A DNA stretch of 64,000 bases. It comes from Prunus persica (Eukaryota; Streptophyta; Magnoliopsida; Rosales; Rosaceae). Location: positions 14,916,786 to 14,980,785 of the forward strand of contig NC_034016.1 of assembly GCF_000346465.2 (NCBI RefSeq), given 5' to 3'. Positions 1 through 13,673 of this stretch are shown here, piece by piece (the stretch's first letter is position 1; each line of letters starts with the position of its first letter). The notes beneath the pieces are model-generated. The model searched no databases. It saw only the letters and a program-made list of their open reading frames with translations, and was not told where the DNA came from. The position numbers were made by a program, and so were the translations under genes.

Positions 1-453
1 TAAAAGAAAATATTCTCTTTCTTTTTTTGGGGTCAAAATAAAAGGCAGTATTCTGTTATTGAAAAAAGTTCAAATTATCATGTGAACGAAAATAACATAA
101 TAATGTTAAATTTTTTACAACAAGATACGAAACATCGAACTCATCACAAAATTAACCTAAATCCTAATATATATATCGTCATTCTCAGTTAAATGGACAC
201 AACTTCAACTAAATGAAAGGTTAGTTGATAACTAAGTGAAGACAACTACCACTAAATGTTTGATACCAACACAAGCAAATTAATGTAGGAAAAAAAAATG
301 TGAACGTGAGGCAAAACTAAAACTTTCTTAGTTCAAAAGCTATAAATATGAAAACACCTTGATTTATCTGATACATGTGGTTTCGAAAAAAAATAAACGT
401 AAGAAACACACTCCAAAAGGGATTAGAATATTTTTAAAAATCTTCTCAATTTG
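1..453. other. AT-rich intergenic DNA
   Basis: I see no gene, RNA or clear repeat structure here. The stretch is AT-rich with stop codons in all frames and ends at the poly-T tract that marks the 3' end of the neighbouring minus-strand LINE. Confidence 0.5.
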
Positions 454-466
454 AATATATATGTTT

Positions 467-3400
467 TTTTTTTTGGGGGGATGAAATAGGGGGCTGAAAA
501 CCCCAAAAAGAAAAAAAACAAACACAGGCTACATTATATTTATCCATCGGGCTGTAGTAGCCCCCGACGAGTCATCAAGCAACAGAGGTCCCAGCCATTC
601 AGGACTATCATCAAAAAACCAGTAACCCAAGTCCAGATTGTGACTCCAGTCAGCGACAAAGTTCCTCTCCCTATAAATATGATTAAGCCAAATCCTTCCA
701 ATTTGATTCATTAGCCCCTTGCAGTTGCAAACCAAAGCACCAGTAGGATGACAACTATCCATCTCAGTATTATGCATAAGCATCACAGCAGTAGCTGAGT
801 CCATCTCAACAACAACATCATATAAACTTTTTTCAACAGCTAATTTCAAGCCAGAGAATAAGCCTCATAACTCAGCTTCAAGAATTTGCCACTGCCCCAA
901 GTTGGCAGCATAGCCAGCAATCCAGTGACCCGCATGATCTCTGATAACACCCCTCCAGCACCAATGCTTCCAGTGTTGCCTTTACGTGACCCATCCACGT
1001 TTAGCTTGAGAACCCCAATGTCTAGAGGAGTCCAGGCTAACATAATTTGAATTTTACCAACTCTAGGATGAATATTAGTAGTAGCCTTAACTCAATCTCT
1101 ACCCGCATTAATGATCAATTCACGAGAATTAAAAGGTAAGTCTGCTGCATTATTAAAGATAAAATCATTCCTCCACTTCCAAATGTACCAACAGATGAAA
1201 ACAAACATCAATCTCCAAGGGATCTGGGCAAATTGGTTTTTGGAGCAAAGGTTTTTCAAAAGCCAAGGGTGCATCTCAGCTTGGAAGAAAGGGTTAGTTT
1301 GACTGGTGTTCACAAACAGCTTCCACACTCTTTTAGCTCTTAGGCAATCACGCAGTATATGCAAAGTAGATTCAGTAGGCCAATCACAAATGCTGCAAGC
1401 GGGATCAGAAAAACTAGATGCCTAAGAGCCCGTTGCTCATTAGTCAAGATTTTTTCCTGAAAGGTTAGTCAAAAGAAGTTTTGAAGCTTGGGAGGGATTT
1501 TAAGTTTCCATATCACTTTCCACCAATGGGTCGACCAATCAGCCACCCTAAACATCAGATTGTAAGCATACTTAACAGAAAAAAAATCTCATTATAAGTA
1601 GGTTGCCAAATCTGGCAGTCCTCCAAAAAACCTCCAAAATCAGCTGGGCAACCAATAACTTTCTAAACCACTCCTCCGGAAGCACACCTCTAAGTTTCTC
1701 CACATCCCACCGACCATGCGCAAAAAAATCAGAAACCATAGTATTCAAATCAATTTCTGGAGCAACATCAACCTAGTTCATGAGGGGCACAACATCAATC
1801 CACTTATCCTTCCAAAATTTAACCTTATCTCCTTTTTCGAGCCTACATACTAGACCTTTATGAAGCAACTGAGCACCAAACATAACCCCCTTCCAGGTAG
1901 GTGAGCATTTTTGCCTAGGAGTCAAATTAGGTTCACAAAAGAAGTAACCCTTGAGGTATTTTCTCTCAAATATCTGAGCCCACAAGCCATCATCCTTCCT
2001 TGATAATCCCCAGGCAACCATCGCATAGACAGGAATAGCCGAAGTGACGGCCTGAATTAGAGTTGCTCGACCTGCAATGGAAAGAACTTTGCTCTTCCAT
2101 GATGCAAGCCTAGCATGGACTTTATCCACCAGCTTGCTATAAGTAGTTTTCGTGATTTTAAAATGTAAAAGCGGCATCCCCAAGTATTTACCTAAGTTAT
2201 CGGTGAGAGGTGATCCACAAATGCGACTAGTATCAGTTGCCATACCCTTGCAAGTGTTGGGGGAACAATAGATTCCTGACTTCTTAAAATTGACGATTTG
2301 GCCAGAGACTTTACAGAAGAGCTCCAGACACTGTTTCATCAGTCTAGCTTGGTAAGGGCTAGCTTCCGCAAAGAGAATCAAGTCATCAGCAAAAAATAAG
2401 TGGGAGACAGTAGGGCCAGATTGTGAAGATTTCATGGGTTTCCATTTATGCTTCCCAACAGCATCAACAATGATATGCGAGAGTTTTTCAATACAGAGCA
2501 CAAAGAGATAAGGGGATAAGGGATCACCCTGTCTAATACCCTTTCTTGGAGTGAAAGACTCAGTGAGTTCCCCATTCACACATATCTGATAAGTGATAGA
2601 GGAGACATACTGCATAATTAATTGGACCAAACTTTCAGGTAACCCCAGCTCATTAAGAACAGTCCTGATAAAGTTCCAATTCAGTCTGTCGTAAGCTTTA
2701 GAAAGATCAATCTTCCAGGCTATAAAACCCTTCTTCCTTTAGAATTTCTGAATTTGAACATAAGCTCTTGAGCAATCAAGATATTGTCTGTGATGTGCCG
2801 CCCAGGGACAAAACTCACTTGGTGAGGACTGATAAGCTTAGGCAGAATAGGCCGCAATCTAGTAACAAGCAGTTTAGAGATAACCTTGTAGAGAGTGCAG
2901 CAGAGACTAATAGGTCTAAAGTGCATCATAGATATATGGTTGTCAATTTTAGGCACAAGAGTTATCAGTGCAGCACTCAAACCAGTTGGGATTCTGATTT
3001 CCCTAAACGCTTGAGCAACCATTTCATAAATCTCATTACCACATAAATGCCATTGGTTTTGATAGAAACACGCTGGAAACCATCGACACCGGGGGTTTTC
3101 AGACCACCAATATTGAATAAGCTATTCTTAACTTCACTAATATTAACATTAGCTATCAGCGAAGTCAAGTCATTTGCCATTATTTGAGGAAACATATTAG
3201 GGATGGGGGAACTGTTGTAGTCCCTTTGAGGCATAGAGAAGAGATCAAGGAATTAACTCACCGCTAGCTCTTTGAGGCCATTAGAATTCCCCACCCACTC
3301 ACCACTATCATTTTGAAGTTTTTCAATTCTATTTCTTCTTCTTCTTCTAACAATAGTAGTAAAATGGAATAATTTAGTATTTCGATCTCCTTCTTGTATT

Positions 3401-3480
3401 TCACCCTAATATATATGTTTAACTTCTCCTTAGTATTTCTCAAATTCTTCTCCAAATAGTGAACAATATACTCCAACCAA
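467..3480 (-). mobile_element. Degenerate non-LTR (LINE) retrotransposon, ORF2 remnant
   Basis: Read on the minus strand, the pieces come in the order of a plant LINE ORF2. A pre-RT region (about 3480-3240) includes a GDRNTKLFHF-type motif in another frame. Reverse transcriptase pieces follow at 3234-2977 and 3022-2720 (contains FRPISLCCTLYKVISK) and at 2630-1773 (contains RQGDPLSPYLFVLC and the catalytic FADD). A zinc-binding linker piece lies at 1364-1092, and an RNase H-like domain at 1043-529 is split over two frames (LNVDGS motif). Several frameshifts and stop codons break the frame, so no working protein can be made. The minus-strand 3' end is followed by an A-rich tail (plus-strand T run at 464-474). 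The endonuclease half is missing or lies beyond recognition, so this is a 5'-truncated copy. It lies upstream of ATG2 in opposite orientation. The family call is firm; the exact limits are not. Confidence 0.85.
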
Positions 3481-4052
3481 GAATGTTTTATGAGACTCTC
3501 CTCAATTGATCAACTTAAATTGGACTCTTTGAAAACAAAATAAAATAAAATTGTAAATAGATTTTTAAAAGAAATATTCTCCACTTTAACTTTTTACTAG
3601 AGTCCAGAAAAAAAAAAAATACAAACTTTACCTAGAATAATATTCTTCACTTTAACTTTTTACTAGAGTTTATAATGGAAAGGGTTTGGGAGACGGCACC
3701 AATATATAGGAAGCGAAATTAAAAACCACCGGGAGACGTCGAAAATAAAAATAAAAAATAAAAAAAAAGAGAAAAAGGAGTCTTCGGCGTCATCGTCGTT
3801 TCGTTCTAATCCCACCCAACTTCTCTTTCTGTTTTCTTTTCACGCCTTATGATCAAATCAGAAGCTCGAAACCAATCTTTATAGCGCTTCTGAATCTGTG
3901 AGGGCTCGACCTCCAGCTACCAACCTCAATTCGAAACGCACCGTTTCGGCCTCCTGAATTCCCCAAACCCTAAATTCCACCAAATTCCACCAAATTCCAC
4001 TCAATTTCACCGAATTCCGAATTTGTCGGCATCGTTGTTCCCTTCGGCGGCC
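3481..4052 (+). promoter_or_regulatory. ATG2 upstream region and 5' UTR
   Basis: Sequence between the LINE remnant and the ATG2 start codon. It holds two direct copies of a roughly 35-bp block (about 3568-3603 and 3635-3671) sharing the string ACTTTAACTTTTTACTAGAG. A short tandem repeat with unit CCAAATTCCA lies just before the start (about 3974-4008). The GC content rises from about 3780, which fits a transcribed leader. I cannot place the transcription start exactly. Confidence 0.45.
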
Positions 4053-7000
4053 ATGTTTCCGTGGAACATCGCGAAGTCGGCGGAGGCGATGTTCTCGCGG
4101 TGGGCCGTGAAGAGAGTGTGCAAGTTCTTGTTGAAGAAGAAGTTGGGGCAGTTCATACTGGGAGATATTGATGCCGACCAGCTCGATGTCCAGCTCTCCG
4201 AGGGCACTATTCAGCTCAGCGACCTTGCGCTTAACGTTGATTTTCTTAATCAGAAGGTACGCGTGCTTTTCTGTACTTGGTTTCGGAATTAGCTTGTGTT
4301 TGGCTGATGAGAAAATAAAGGAAAAATGTATATTTTACCACTGTTTTCTATCTAGAATGCGAGTTCTGGGTCGGTTGTGCTTAGTTTAGACTGTAATGGC
4401 GTTTTTCTCGTCCGTTATTCAAAATTGTAGGGGATACTGGAATTTGAAGTAGCCTGCCTGGGGATAAAAAAATGAATTAGTTTTTGTGAATTTTGTAATA
4501 AACACGAAGCTATAGTGTGTGATTATAAATAACTTTTGTTATGAGAAGAATATGAATAGTTTGTTAACTGGATGTTAAAGACCAATTTTTGACTGTTGTG
4601 CGTAAGCTAAGGTAATGTTGAGCTTTGGTAGAGTTTAGACCGCTATTTACTTTTGTTAACTGCGTCTTGAGTTTGACATTTAATTTATAGTTCTGGAGTT
4701 TAATTGCTTTCTTATGGCCAATGTTTTTCCAGTTTGGCGCAGCAGCATCAGTGATAATAAAAGAAGGATCTATTGGGTCCCTATTAGTTAGAATGCCTTG
4801 GAAGGGCAAAGGATGTGAGGTTGAAGTGGATGAACTTGAGCTTGTGCTAATTCCCTGTGCAGAGAACAATTCACAAGGTAGTGCTGAAAGTTGTAACCTT
4901 GATAAGGATGGTAACCCAGTGAAGCTAGATGGTGACATGGGGGAAAATACCGCAAAATCTTCTTCCAGAGATGTGCATGAAGGTGTTAAAACAATTGCAA
5001 AGATGGTAAAGTGGTTTCTAACGAGCTTCCATGTAACGATAAAAAGGTTGATTGTTGCATTTGATCCTTGTATAGAAATGGATGGAAAGACATCGGGGTG
5101 TCGCTCAACCTTGGTGCTTCGAATTTCAGAAACAGAATGCGGAACATGTGTTTCTGAAGATGATACTCAAAATGCTGATGCAAGAATTGAGAACTTTCTC
5201 GGTATTAGTCAACTGACAAACTTTGTCAAGTTTCAAGGAGCAGCACTTGAATTGCTCCAAATGGATGATGTTGATAATCAAACATGCATTCCATGCGAGA
5301 CAGAAAGCACATTGGCTGAATTTTTTTCAGGGTGCCGTCCACCAGGTGCTACCACTCCAATATTGATTGGGAAAAGAGGTGGATTTTCAGGGAATTTAAA
5401 ATTAAGTATACCTTGGAAGAATGGGTCTTTAGACATTCGTAAAGTGGATGCGGATGTTTCTATTGAACCTGTAGAATTAAGATTTGAACCTAGCACAATT
5501 AAATGGCTTTTGCTTGCTTGGGAAAAATATAAAAATCTGGAAAAGGACGGAAGTAGTCATAAGTCAGCAGATTCTGTTTTCCTTGATTCAGCATCTCACT
5601 GCATTTCACCAAGGTCCGTTTGTTCTGCAGCAGATAAGGCAATGCCAATTTGTGGTAGTTTTCCCACAGAATCCTCTTCTCTGACACTGCAAGAATCAAT
5701 GACCGAAGGTCTTCTACCTGGGTCACATCTTATATCAGATTGGGTACCCTTTTTACTCCATAAAAATAAAGAAGATGCTATTGAAGAACTTGATTTTGGT
5801 GCAAGGTTAGTATCTTTTTCTGCTATTATCAAGGAACTACTGTTGATACTCTTGCCAGAGACTTCTAGGGTTGTTTAGTTCATTAATATAATAACTATTT
5901 CTTTTTCATGTGGTGATTATGTTGTTGCATTGATTATTGCTAGCGTAACGTATAAATTGAGCAATATTTTTCATACTTCACATCATCTTGTTTGTGGGTA
6001 TCTCCTGTTCTTATGTGCATTGTTTTGGTGTTTGTGCAGTGTGGACCAGTTTTTTGAATGTTTTGATGGAATTAGAAGTTCCCAATCAGCTTTAGGGAGC
6101 AGTGGGGCGTGGAACTGGACGTGTTCTGTTTTCACTGCTATCACAGCTGCATCCAGCCTTGCTTCTGGATCTTTGCATATTCCCTCTGGCAAGTGCATTT
6201 CACCCTTATTAACCTAGAATATCTAATGTGTTAACTGGCATATTCATTTTGCCATTGTTTCTGGAAGTTATTTGTATCAAAATACTGTATTAATAATCCT
6301 CGAAATATCAGGAATGTCGGGTGTCAAGTTATTATACCCATGCAGGAAAGAAATTGTTGAACTCAGTTTGACGCTTTACATCAAAAGATGATTGTGTATT
6401 TTTGCACTTTTAAATCTAGGATATCTTGCATTGCCATCAAGGAAGATCATGAAAGAATGAAAACGACAAGAAAAGATAGTAGCATGGAAGAAAGTTTAAA
6501 AAAAATGAAGACGAGGAAAAATAGTTTATGTCCTGTACATGGACTCAAGTTGTTGAGTCCTTAGATGCTTTTAGTCTCTGATATTTGTTTCCTGATAATA
6601 AAGTTTTCAAACTATGTATCCTTATTTCCTTCTAAACATTTTTCACTGTAACTATGATTTTAATGTGTACAGAACAGCAGCATGTTGAAACGAATCTTAA
6701 AGCAACTTTAGCTGGGATTTCTGTCGTGTTTTCATTTCAAAATGAAAACCAGACACATTTTTGTGATACTAAGGGCGCTCATTCAGCTGTTCTATACCTA
6801 GGAGCAGAATGCCGAGACATCCTTCTTGTTACGCAGGTAATACCTGTGCTTGGGGAACATCTTGTCTTTTGAGTTTGATGTCTATGCTATACACTTGTTG
6901 GTTCTACATGATTGTCACCTACACTAACTTGAAACATTTGATAAGGTCAACAGGTATGCCCCCAAGAAATAAGGTTTCAAGGAACAATGGAGTACATTGA

Positions 7001-10000
7001 GGTTGCTAATTACTCAAGTTACAAAGATGATACCTTTGAGTTTGGCTTTCAAGGGTGTAATAACAATATTAACAGCCAGACTCTTTCGGTTCTACATCTT
7101 CAAGCTGATGTTCAAAATGCTCTTCCTCTGTATGTCTCATCTTCCGAAGATTTGGATGAATCAAATGCTTTAACTGCTGAAGATTTTCCGTTTGGGTATG
7201 AGGATGGTGTAGTCAGAACTACATTGCTTAAAACTTCAGGTGTTACTCACTGCCAGTTTACTGTGAGTTCTAGTTCATCAAATGGGAGTTTATCTGGGAC
7301 AACATCATTTTCACTGAAACTGCCACATTTTGTTTTCTGGGTGGACTTCTCTTTGCTAAATATGCTATTTGAACTGGTGAAGGAATTGGAAAAGCCTGTC
7401 GAAATGAATAACAAACAGGCTGAGGTTCCTTCTGAGGCCTCCAATAAGAACCATGGTTCATCTCATGGGAATCTTAGAAGATCTTCTAGCTGTGTTACGA
7501 CCTTATCTTCAACAGAAAGCCTGCGAGGTGATATATTGATCCCTAGTGCGAGGATAATTCTGTGTTTTCGTGCTAAAGGGGGTGAAGATGTTAGAGGCTT
7601 CTCTTCCTGGGATCAGTTTATTGCTCTTGAATTTTCTTCACCATCAACTTTTAACAAAGGTATAATCCAAGAGCATGGTCCAACTTCAGATGCAAGGTCA
7701 GATAAAAGGTTTTCTTCAACAGCCACGCGTTCTTTACATTTGAATGTTGGCAATCTTGATGTTTTCCTCGTCAGTCCTGCAAGTAAGGATAATGCTGGAA
7801 TAAGATCTGGGAACATGCAGAGGCAAAAATTTACCGCACAGAATATAATGTCGGTGACTGACAGAACGGGCCGTCTTTCTGTCATTAGTATGCTTTGGCA
7901 GGAGGGTTATGTGACTGGTCCTTGGATAGCAAAGAAAGCCAAGAACTTAGCTACTTTTGAGGAATCAAGGAGCGTTTCTAAATTTGTCGGACAAGATCAT
8001 GAGTTTGCCTCTGTATCTACTGTGAAAGATCTACAAGATTTAAACTCCCATACTCGACAGGAGATTATTTTGAGCTCCGCTTTTTCCCTGCATGCTTGTC
8101 TACCTTCTGTTTCAATAAGTCTAAGCAATCCTCAATATAAGGGGTTGTATAGTCTTTTAGATCAGATGATAAATGAGTTAAATGTGGCTTGTGGTTCAGT
8201 CAATGTTAAGGAAAAATCTGCTGTGTCTCAGACATCTATCCTTGTGGGCTGTGATTCTGTAGAAATTTTGATTAGCCTAGATGCAAAGGAAATTGTCAAA
8301 AGCTCGATGCAGAGTGAACTTCCTGGGGCGTGGCATCAGCTAAAACTGAAAGTTCAGAAACTAGAAATGCTCTCTGTCTCAAATATTGGAGGTATAACAG
8401 GTGCCAATTTTTTCTGGCTGGCCCATGGGGAAGGCAAATTGTGGGGTTCTATCACTGGTATTCCTGATCAGGAGTTTCTTCTGATCGCATGTAGCAACTC
8501 AACAATGAAGCGTGGTGATGGAGGGGGTTCTAATGCGTTATCCTCTAGGCTGGCTGGTTCTGATATTGTACATCTGTGGGATCCCAAGAGTTTTCAGGGT
8601 TCTACATCTATAACTGTCCGATGTGCCACAATTGTTGCAGTAGGCGGTCGCTTGGATTGGACTGATGCAATATGCTCCTTTTTCGTTATTCCTCCTCCTG
8701 AAATTGAGCAAGCAGTGGACATCGAAAAGGGCGACGTTAATTCACCTCATGGATCGTCTTTTGTTCTTAACTTGGTTGATGTTGGATTAAGTTATGAGCC
8801 CTACCTAAAGAATTCAATGGTCAGGACTGAAGCTTTAGATTCGGAGCCTATTTTTTCATATGTCAAAGAAGATGAGGAACAGGTTTCTTGTCTTTTGGCT
8901 GCGTCTTCCTTGAATCTTTCAAATTCAACCACGGAAGATTCAATGGAAAGTGAATACAGAATTAGAGTGCAAGATCTTGGGCTTCTTCTCCGTGTAATGG
9001 CAAAGCCTGAGGATGATGGTGGCATTTATAGTGTAGAACATCTTCACAAGATTGGGTATGTTAAAGTTGCCAGAGAGGCACTTGTTGAAGCAACATTGAA
9101 AACTAATTGTAATAATGGCCTTCTCTGGGAGGTAGAATGTTCAAAATCTCATGTTTATGTGGAAACATGCTATGACACCATGTCTAGTCTGTTTCGTTTG
9201 GCTGCCCAACTTCAAAAGTTATTTGCCCCTGACATGGAGGAATCAGTAGTGCATTTGCAGACTAGATGGAATAAAGTACAGCAGGAGCAAGAGAGCAGAG
9301 GTTTCAATGATGAAGCAAGTAACTCTGGCAGCAATTCTTTATTGCCAACTTCTCAAGTGCACACTTTTGGTGCGGTTACAGAGAGTGAAACTCGGTCAGT
9401 TGGGTTAATGGATGAGATATGTGATGATGCATTTCACTTAGATAAGGATCAGACCTGTCAATATGATACTTCTGAGTCACAAATTTGTATTTCGTTTGAT
9501 CAAGACCTTGGAGAGGCACGTTACTCAAGTATCGAAACTCCTGAAATTTTCTCCCCTGGTCCATCTTTTGATGGGTCAGTGCCTGTAGCGGAATTAGAAA
9601 ATAATCAAACATCATTTCTACAAGAAGGTAATGTTCTGGAGTTGATAGAAGGGTATTGTTTATCTGAGTTACGACCTCTCTCGGAATTGTCTGCCAACAG
9701 ACAATCACCGCATGAGATTCTGAAATGCAAGACCAGGAATGTCATTAACGGAGATGTTGGAGCAGAAAATAATGGATGGTATGGTACGTCCGTAAGAATT
9801 CTAGAAAACCACATTTCTGAAGCGAGTGAAAGTAGTATGAAAGAACCTGTTGAAGACCAGCTTCCTTCTATAGAAGGTACAAAATGCAACGATTTTGGAA
9901 AGGCCATTGGATGTGTACTTCTTAAAAACATTGATGTTAGGTGGAGAATGCTTTCTGGGTCTGATTGGCACGATTCTAGAGCAACTGATCAGCAATCAGT

Positions 10001-13000
10001 GGATTGTAGTGGAAGGGACGCTACTGTTTGCTTAGAATTTGCACTGTCTGGGATGGAATTTCAATATGATGTTTTCCCTGCTGGTGGAATAAGCGTATCT
10101 AAGCTTTCTCTTTCAATTCAAGATTTTTATCTATATGACCGGAGCAAAGATGCTCCTTGGAAACTGGTAAACCTTTCATACTTTAACACCAAAATTTAAT
10201 TTTTGGGCTTTACAAAATTGATTAAATTTCTTTTTCCTTCTTGGTTGGAAGGTACTTGGATATTATCATTCAAAGGATCGTCCTCGGAAATCATCTTCAA
10301 AAGCATTCAAGCTGGACTTAGAATCTGTCAGACCGGATCCTTTAACCCCTCTTGAAGAGTACCGGTATTCCTTCTTTTTATACTATAATTAGTGTGTTAG
10401 TTAAGGAGGTAGTGCAAATCTGTTTTGGGCAGTCATGCCCCAGGAAGTATAGATGGTGGTATAACAGTATTCATTGACTGTTGGTCTTCATATTTTCTCC
10501 CTTGTAGGTTACGTGTCGCGCTCCTTCCCATGCTATTGCACCTTCATCAGTGCCAACTTGATTTTCTCATCAGTTTTTTTGGGGCAAAGAGCTCTTCAAT
10601 CGACCAGTCTCCAGGGTGTCGTCAAGATTCAGATGGTTCAAAACTCTTGCCAGCCAAAAGTAATAATCTTGCAGGGCCTACCATTGAAGAGGAGGCATTT
10701 CTTCCCTACTTTCAGGCAAGTTGTTTCCCCTCTTCTCCCTGGTGTGCCTTGAATTTTAGCTTTCATCCTAGGCACAAATGTGTGTTTGCATTTTCTAGAA
10801 AGTGGTAGCATGTTATATAAAGAACATAAAGGGATCACCCTGGTGCTGGGAATCAGTCTAGCCTAATTAAGCCTTTCCCAATAAATTGGTTTCAGCCGCA
10901 TGATCCTATTTTTTGAGACTACTGGGGTACTCGAACTTCAAACATTTATTACTTTAGGCTTAGCCGTGTTCTAAGCCAGTCTTCATTATAATGATATATC
11001 TTTTCTACCTCCCTGAGAGAGAAAAACGAACGGGAAAATGGGAAATACAAACAAAAGAGTGGGATAAAATATTCATGCATAATTCTTAGAATCCACACCT
11101 TGTGGTTTTCTTAAATTAAAGTGCTTCATTTTTTCCCGTAATATGTGGATTTTAAATATGCAAATCCATGTACTGATTGCTTCAGTTTCCTTTTTTTCTC
11201 CTCAGAAATTTGATATATGGCCTATTCTTGTTCGGGTTGACTACAGTCCCAGCCGTGTTGATCTGGCAGCATTAAGAGGCGGGAAGTATGTAGAACTTGT
11301 AAATCTTGTCCCATGGAAGGTATATTGTTTGCTTCTTATACTTTATGAGATTTATACAAGTAAAGGAAGAAAAAGGTTTTAGTTGTTACTTTTTGTCCCC
11401 ATAGAACTGATTGTGAAAGGTACAAAATTGGTCTATTATCTCATGAATCGTATGCTTTCCCGGTATCCATTCCCATGAAATTTGCAGAAGACTTGGTTAA
11501 CATGAAACTTCTGACTTTTTAGTTACTGTCCAGTTAGCAGATTTAAAGTCTTTCTTGTGCTCCGGTCTATTATCTTTTGGTTTTTGTCTTATGTTTGCTG
11601 TCGTCCTACTTAATTGAGTTGAGAATTTGGTGTATTCCTCGTATTCCTTTAATGACAAGATTAGAGAATATGAAAATATGTATTAATATTTACTGGAGGT
11701 CTAAATCTGGAATGAGTAAACAGCAGGATTGCCTTTAAACGAGGCTCACTGTATATATATGTATACTTACACATGCACAATCACATACATGTGTGTATAA
11801 CTTTACAAACTTCAAATACCTGTGGTGATGAGTTTTAATTTATAAACAAGATAGGGCTGAATCTTTTCCTCATTCTGCTTATTTTGAATATGTCTCAACA
11901 ATTGATGTTCGTGGCGGTTACTCAGGTGCTTTTGTTATTCTTGGTTATGTATTGTCTCCCAAAATCTTGTTGTAACTGAAATTAAATTCTATTTGTGTTA
12001 CTGAATTTTGCAGTCCTGATAACTATCTGATCTCTACCTTCCATTGTTTGTATTTAAACTGTTTTTTTTCTCGTTGAGATTGACAAAGAAACTTATTGGC
12101 CATACTTTCACAAATAAATGCAGGGGGTTGAGCTACAGCTTAAGCATGTTCATGCAGTTGGTATTTATGGTTGGGGTAGTGTATGTGAGACAATTGTAGG
12201 GGAGTGGCTAGAAGATATTTCTCAGAATCAGGTTTTGGAATTACCTGCACTTCTTTAGAATTCTGCCCCCATTGCAAATGCTATTGTATGTAACAAGTTT
12301 TTTGTATTTTCACAATGTAGATTCACAAAATATTGCGAGGTCTTCCTACAATTAGGTCATTGGTAGCAGTTGGTGCTGGTGCTGCAAAGTTGGTTTCTTT
12401 GCCCATTGAGAGTTATAGGAAGGACAAAAGAGTACTTAAAGGAATGCAAAGAGGTAAGTTGAATTCATTCAACTGTCTCCCTTTTGGGAACGTGCACATC
12501 CATGTCAGTTTTTAGGTGTTCCTTGACTCGAGTTAAATGTCTTATTGAATCTCAATTATTTATTGAATCTCAATTAACCGAGTTTAGATAAATGAGGCCT
12601 TTATCATTAATTTTATTCAACAGTGTATAATAAAACCATCCGTCTCCATATCGGATAATATTAAATTGGAAAGAATAATCCTTGGTATCCATGATTTCAC
12701 TACTTCCTTTCAGGTACAATTGCATTTCTTAGAAGTATTTCTCTTGAAGCTGTTGGACTTGGAGTACATTTGGCCGCTGGGGCTCATGACATTTTACTCC
12801 AAGCAGAATATTTACTTACAGGAATTCCTTCTTCTGCACCATGGTCGGTACCACATAAAATGAAAACCAATGTCAGATCTAATCAGCCTAAAGATGCTCA
12901 ACAAGGAATTCATCAGGTGAATATTCCAACCTGGGGTAATTGCTTGCACGAACTTAGAAATAGTTGTCCTAAATTCCTAATACTTTGGGCCTTAAAAATG

Positions 13001-13673
13001 ATTTCTTTCAAAATATGAAAATTCAAACCAAAGCTGTTGATATAAAATTTAATTTTAAGAGAAACTGATCCTGAAAAAGAAGTTCGTAAGACTCTCAGTT
13101 GATTTCTGCCCCTCCCTCTCATTGGTTCTCTTCAAAGGATTAATTCTGTGCAAAATTTAGTTTTAGAACTTCTTTAGTGTGTGGACGTAAAAATTGTGTT
13201 TTACTATGTATAATAATCAACTGCTACCTATTTTGGGCGTGGGGATGTGCTCTTTTCTTAAACAAGTTAATTTTCTTGCTTTGACAGGCATATGAAAGCC
13301 TCAGTGATGGCCTGGGGAAATCTGCCTCTGCTTTGGTCCGGAATCCCCTAAAAAAATACCAACGTGGGGCTGGTGCAGGATCAGCTTTGGCAACTGCTGT
13401 TCGGGCAGTTCCTGCAGCTGCTATAGCTCCGGCTTCGGCTTGTGCTAGTGCTGTACATTGTGCTCTTCTTGGCTTCAGAAATAGGTTAGTTGAATTCTTA
13501 ATTTTGTTTTGTATATTTTGACAATACACAAATCAATTCACAATATATATGAGGACATTAATCTCAACAACCAAGGCTAACTGGTTGTTCATGTTTGCAG
13601 CCTCGATCCTGAGCGCAAGAAAGAGTCCATGGAGAAATATCTGGGTCCCCCTCAGCCATGGGAACAAAACTGA
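4053..13673 (+). CDS. ATG2: Autophagy-related protein 2 (ATG2), 13 exons, 1983 aa
   Basis: ATG2 is a rod-shaped lipid-transfer protein that works with ATG9 and ATG18 to move lipid from the ER into the growing autophagosome membrane. Exons: 4053-4256, 4733-5805, 6040-6188, 6673-6836, 6954-10166, 10252-10364, 10508-10715, 11206-11319, 12124-12231, 12321-12453, 12714-12916, 13288-13484, 13601-13673. All phases agree and give 1983 residues, slightly longer than the Arabidopsis protein as I remember it. The N-terminus ([20 protein letters not shown], residues 1-20) begins the chorein-type domain. The C-terminal part contains [14 protein letters not shown] and the hydrophobic block [18 protein letters not shown], typical of the ATG2 C-terminal domain. 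Exon 5 alone encodes 1071 residues. Introns 3 and 7 begin with GCAAGT rather than GT, and reading-frame conservation requires this. The first Met at 4053 was preferred to an in-frame ATG at 4023 because the family starts there. Confidence 0.95.
6189..6672 (+). other. ATG2 intron 3 with GC-AG splice sites
   Basis: The exon ends TCTG at 6188 and the intron begins GCAAGT. The next exon opens AACAGCAG after TGTACAG. Joining at these points gives the conserved reading [12 protein letters not shown]. No GT nearby keeps the frame. Confidence 0.8.
10716..11205 (+). other. ATG2 intron 7 with GC-AG splice sites
   Basis: The exon ends TTTCAG at 10715, followed by GCAAGT. The next exon starts AAATTTGATATATGG after CTCAG. 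The join reads [20 protein letters not shown], as the family requires. Confidence 0.82.

Noticed and set aside
454..3420. AATATATATGTTT at 454-466 and 3408-3420 as the LINE's target duplication
   Set aside because: The repeat is simple AT sequence, and LINE-like coding similarity seems to continue past 3408 to about 3480. The right boundary is not proven.
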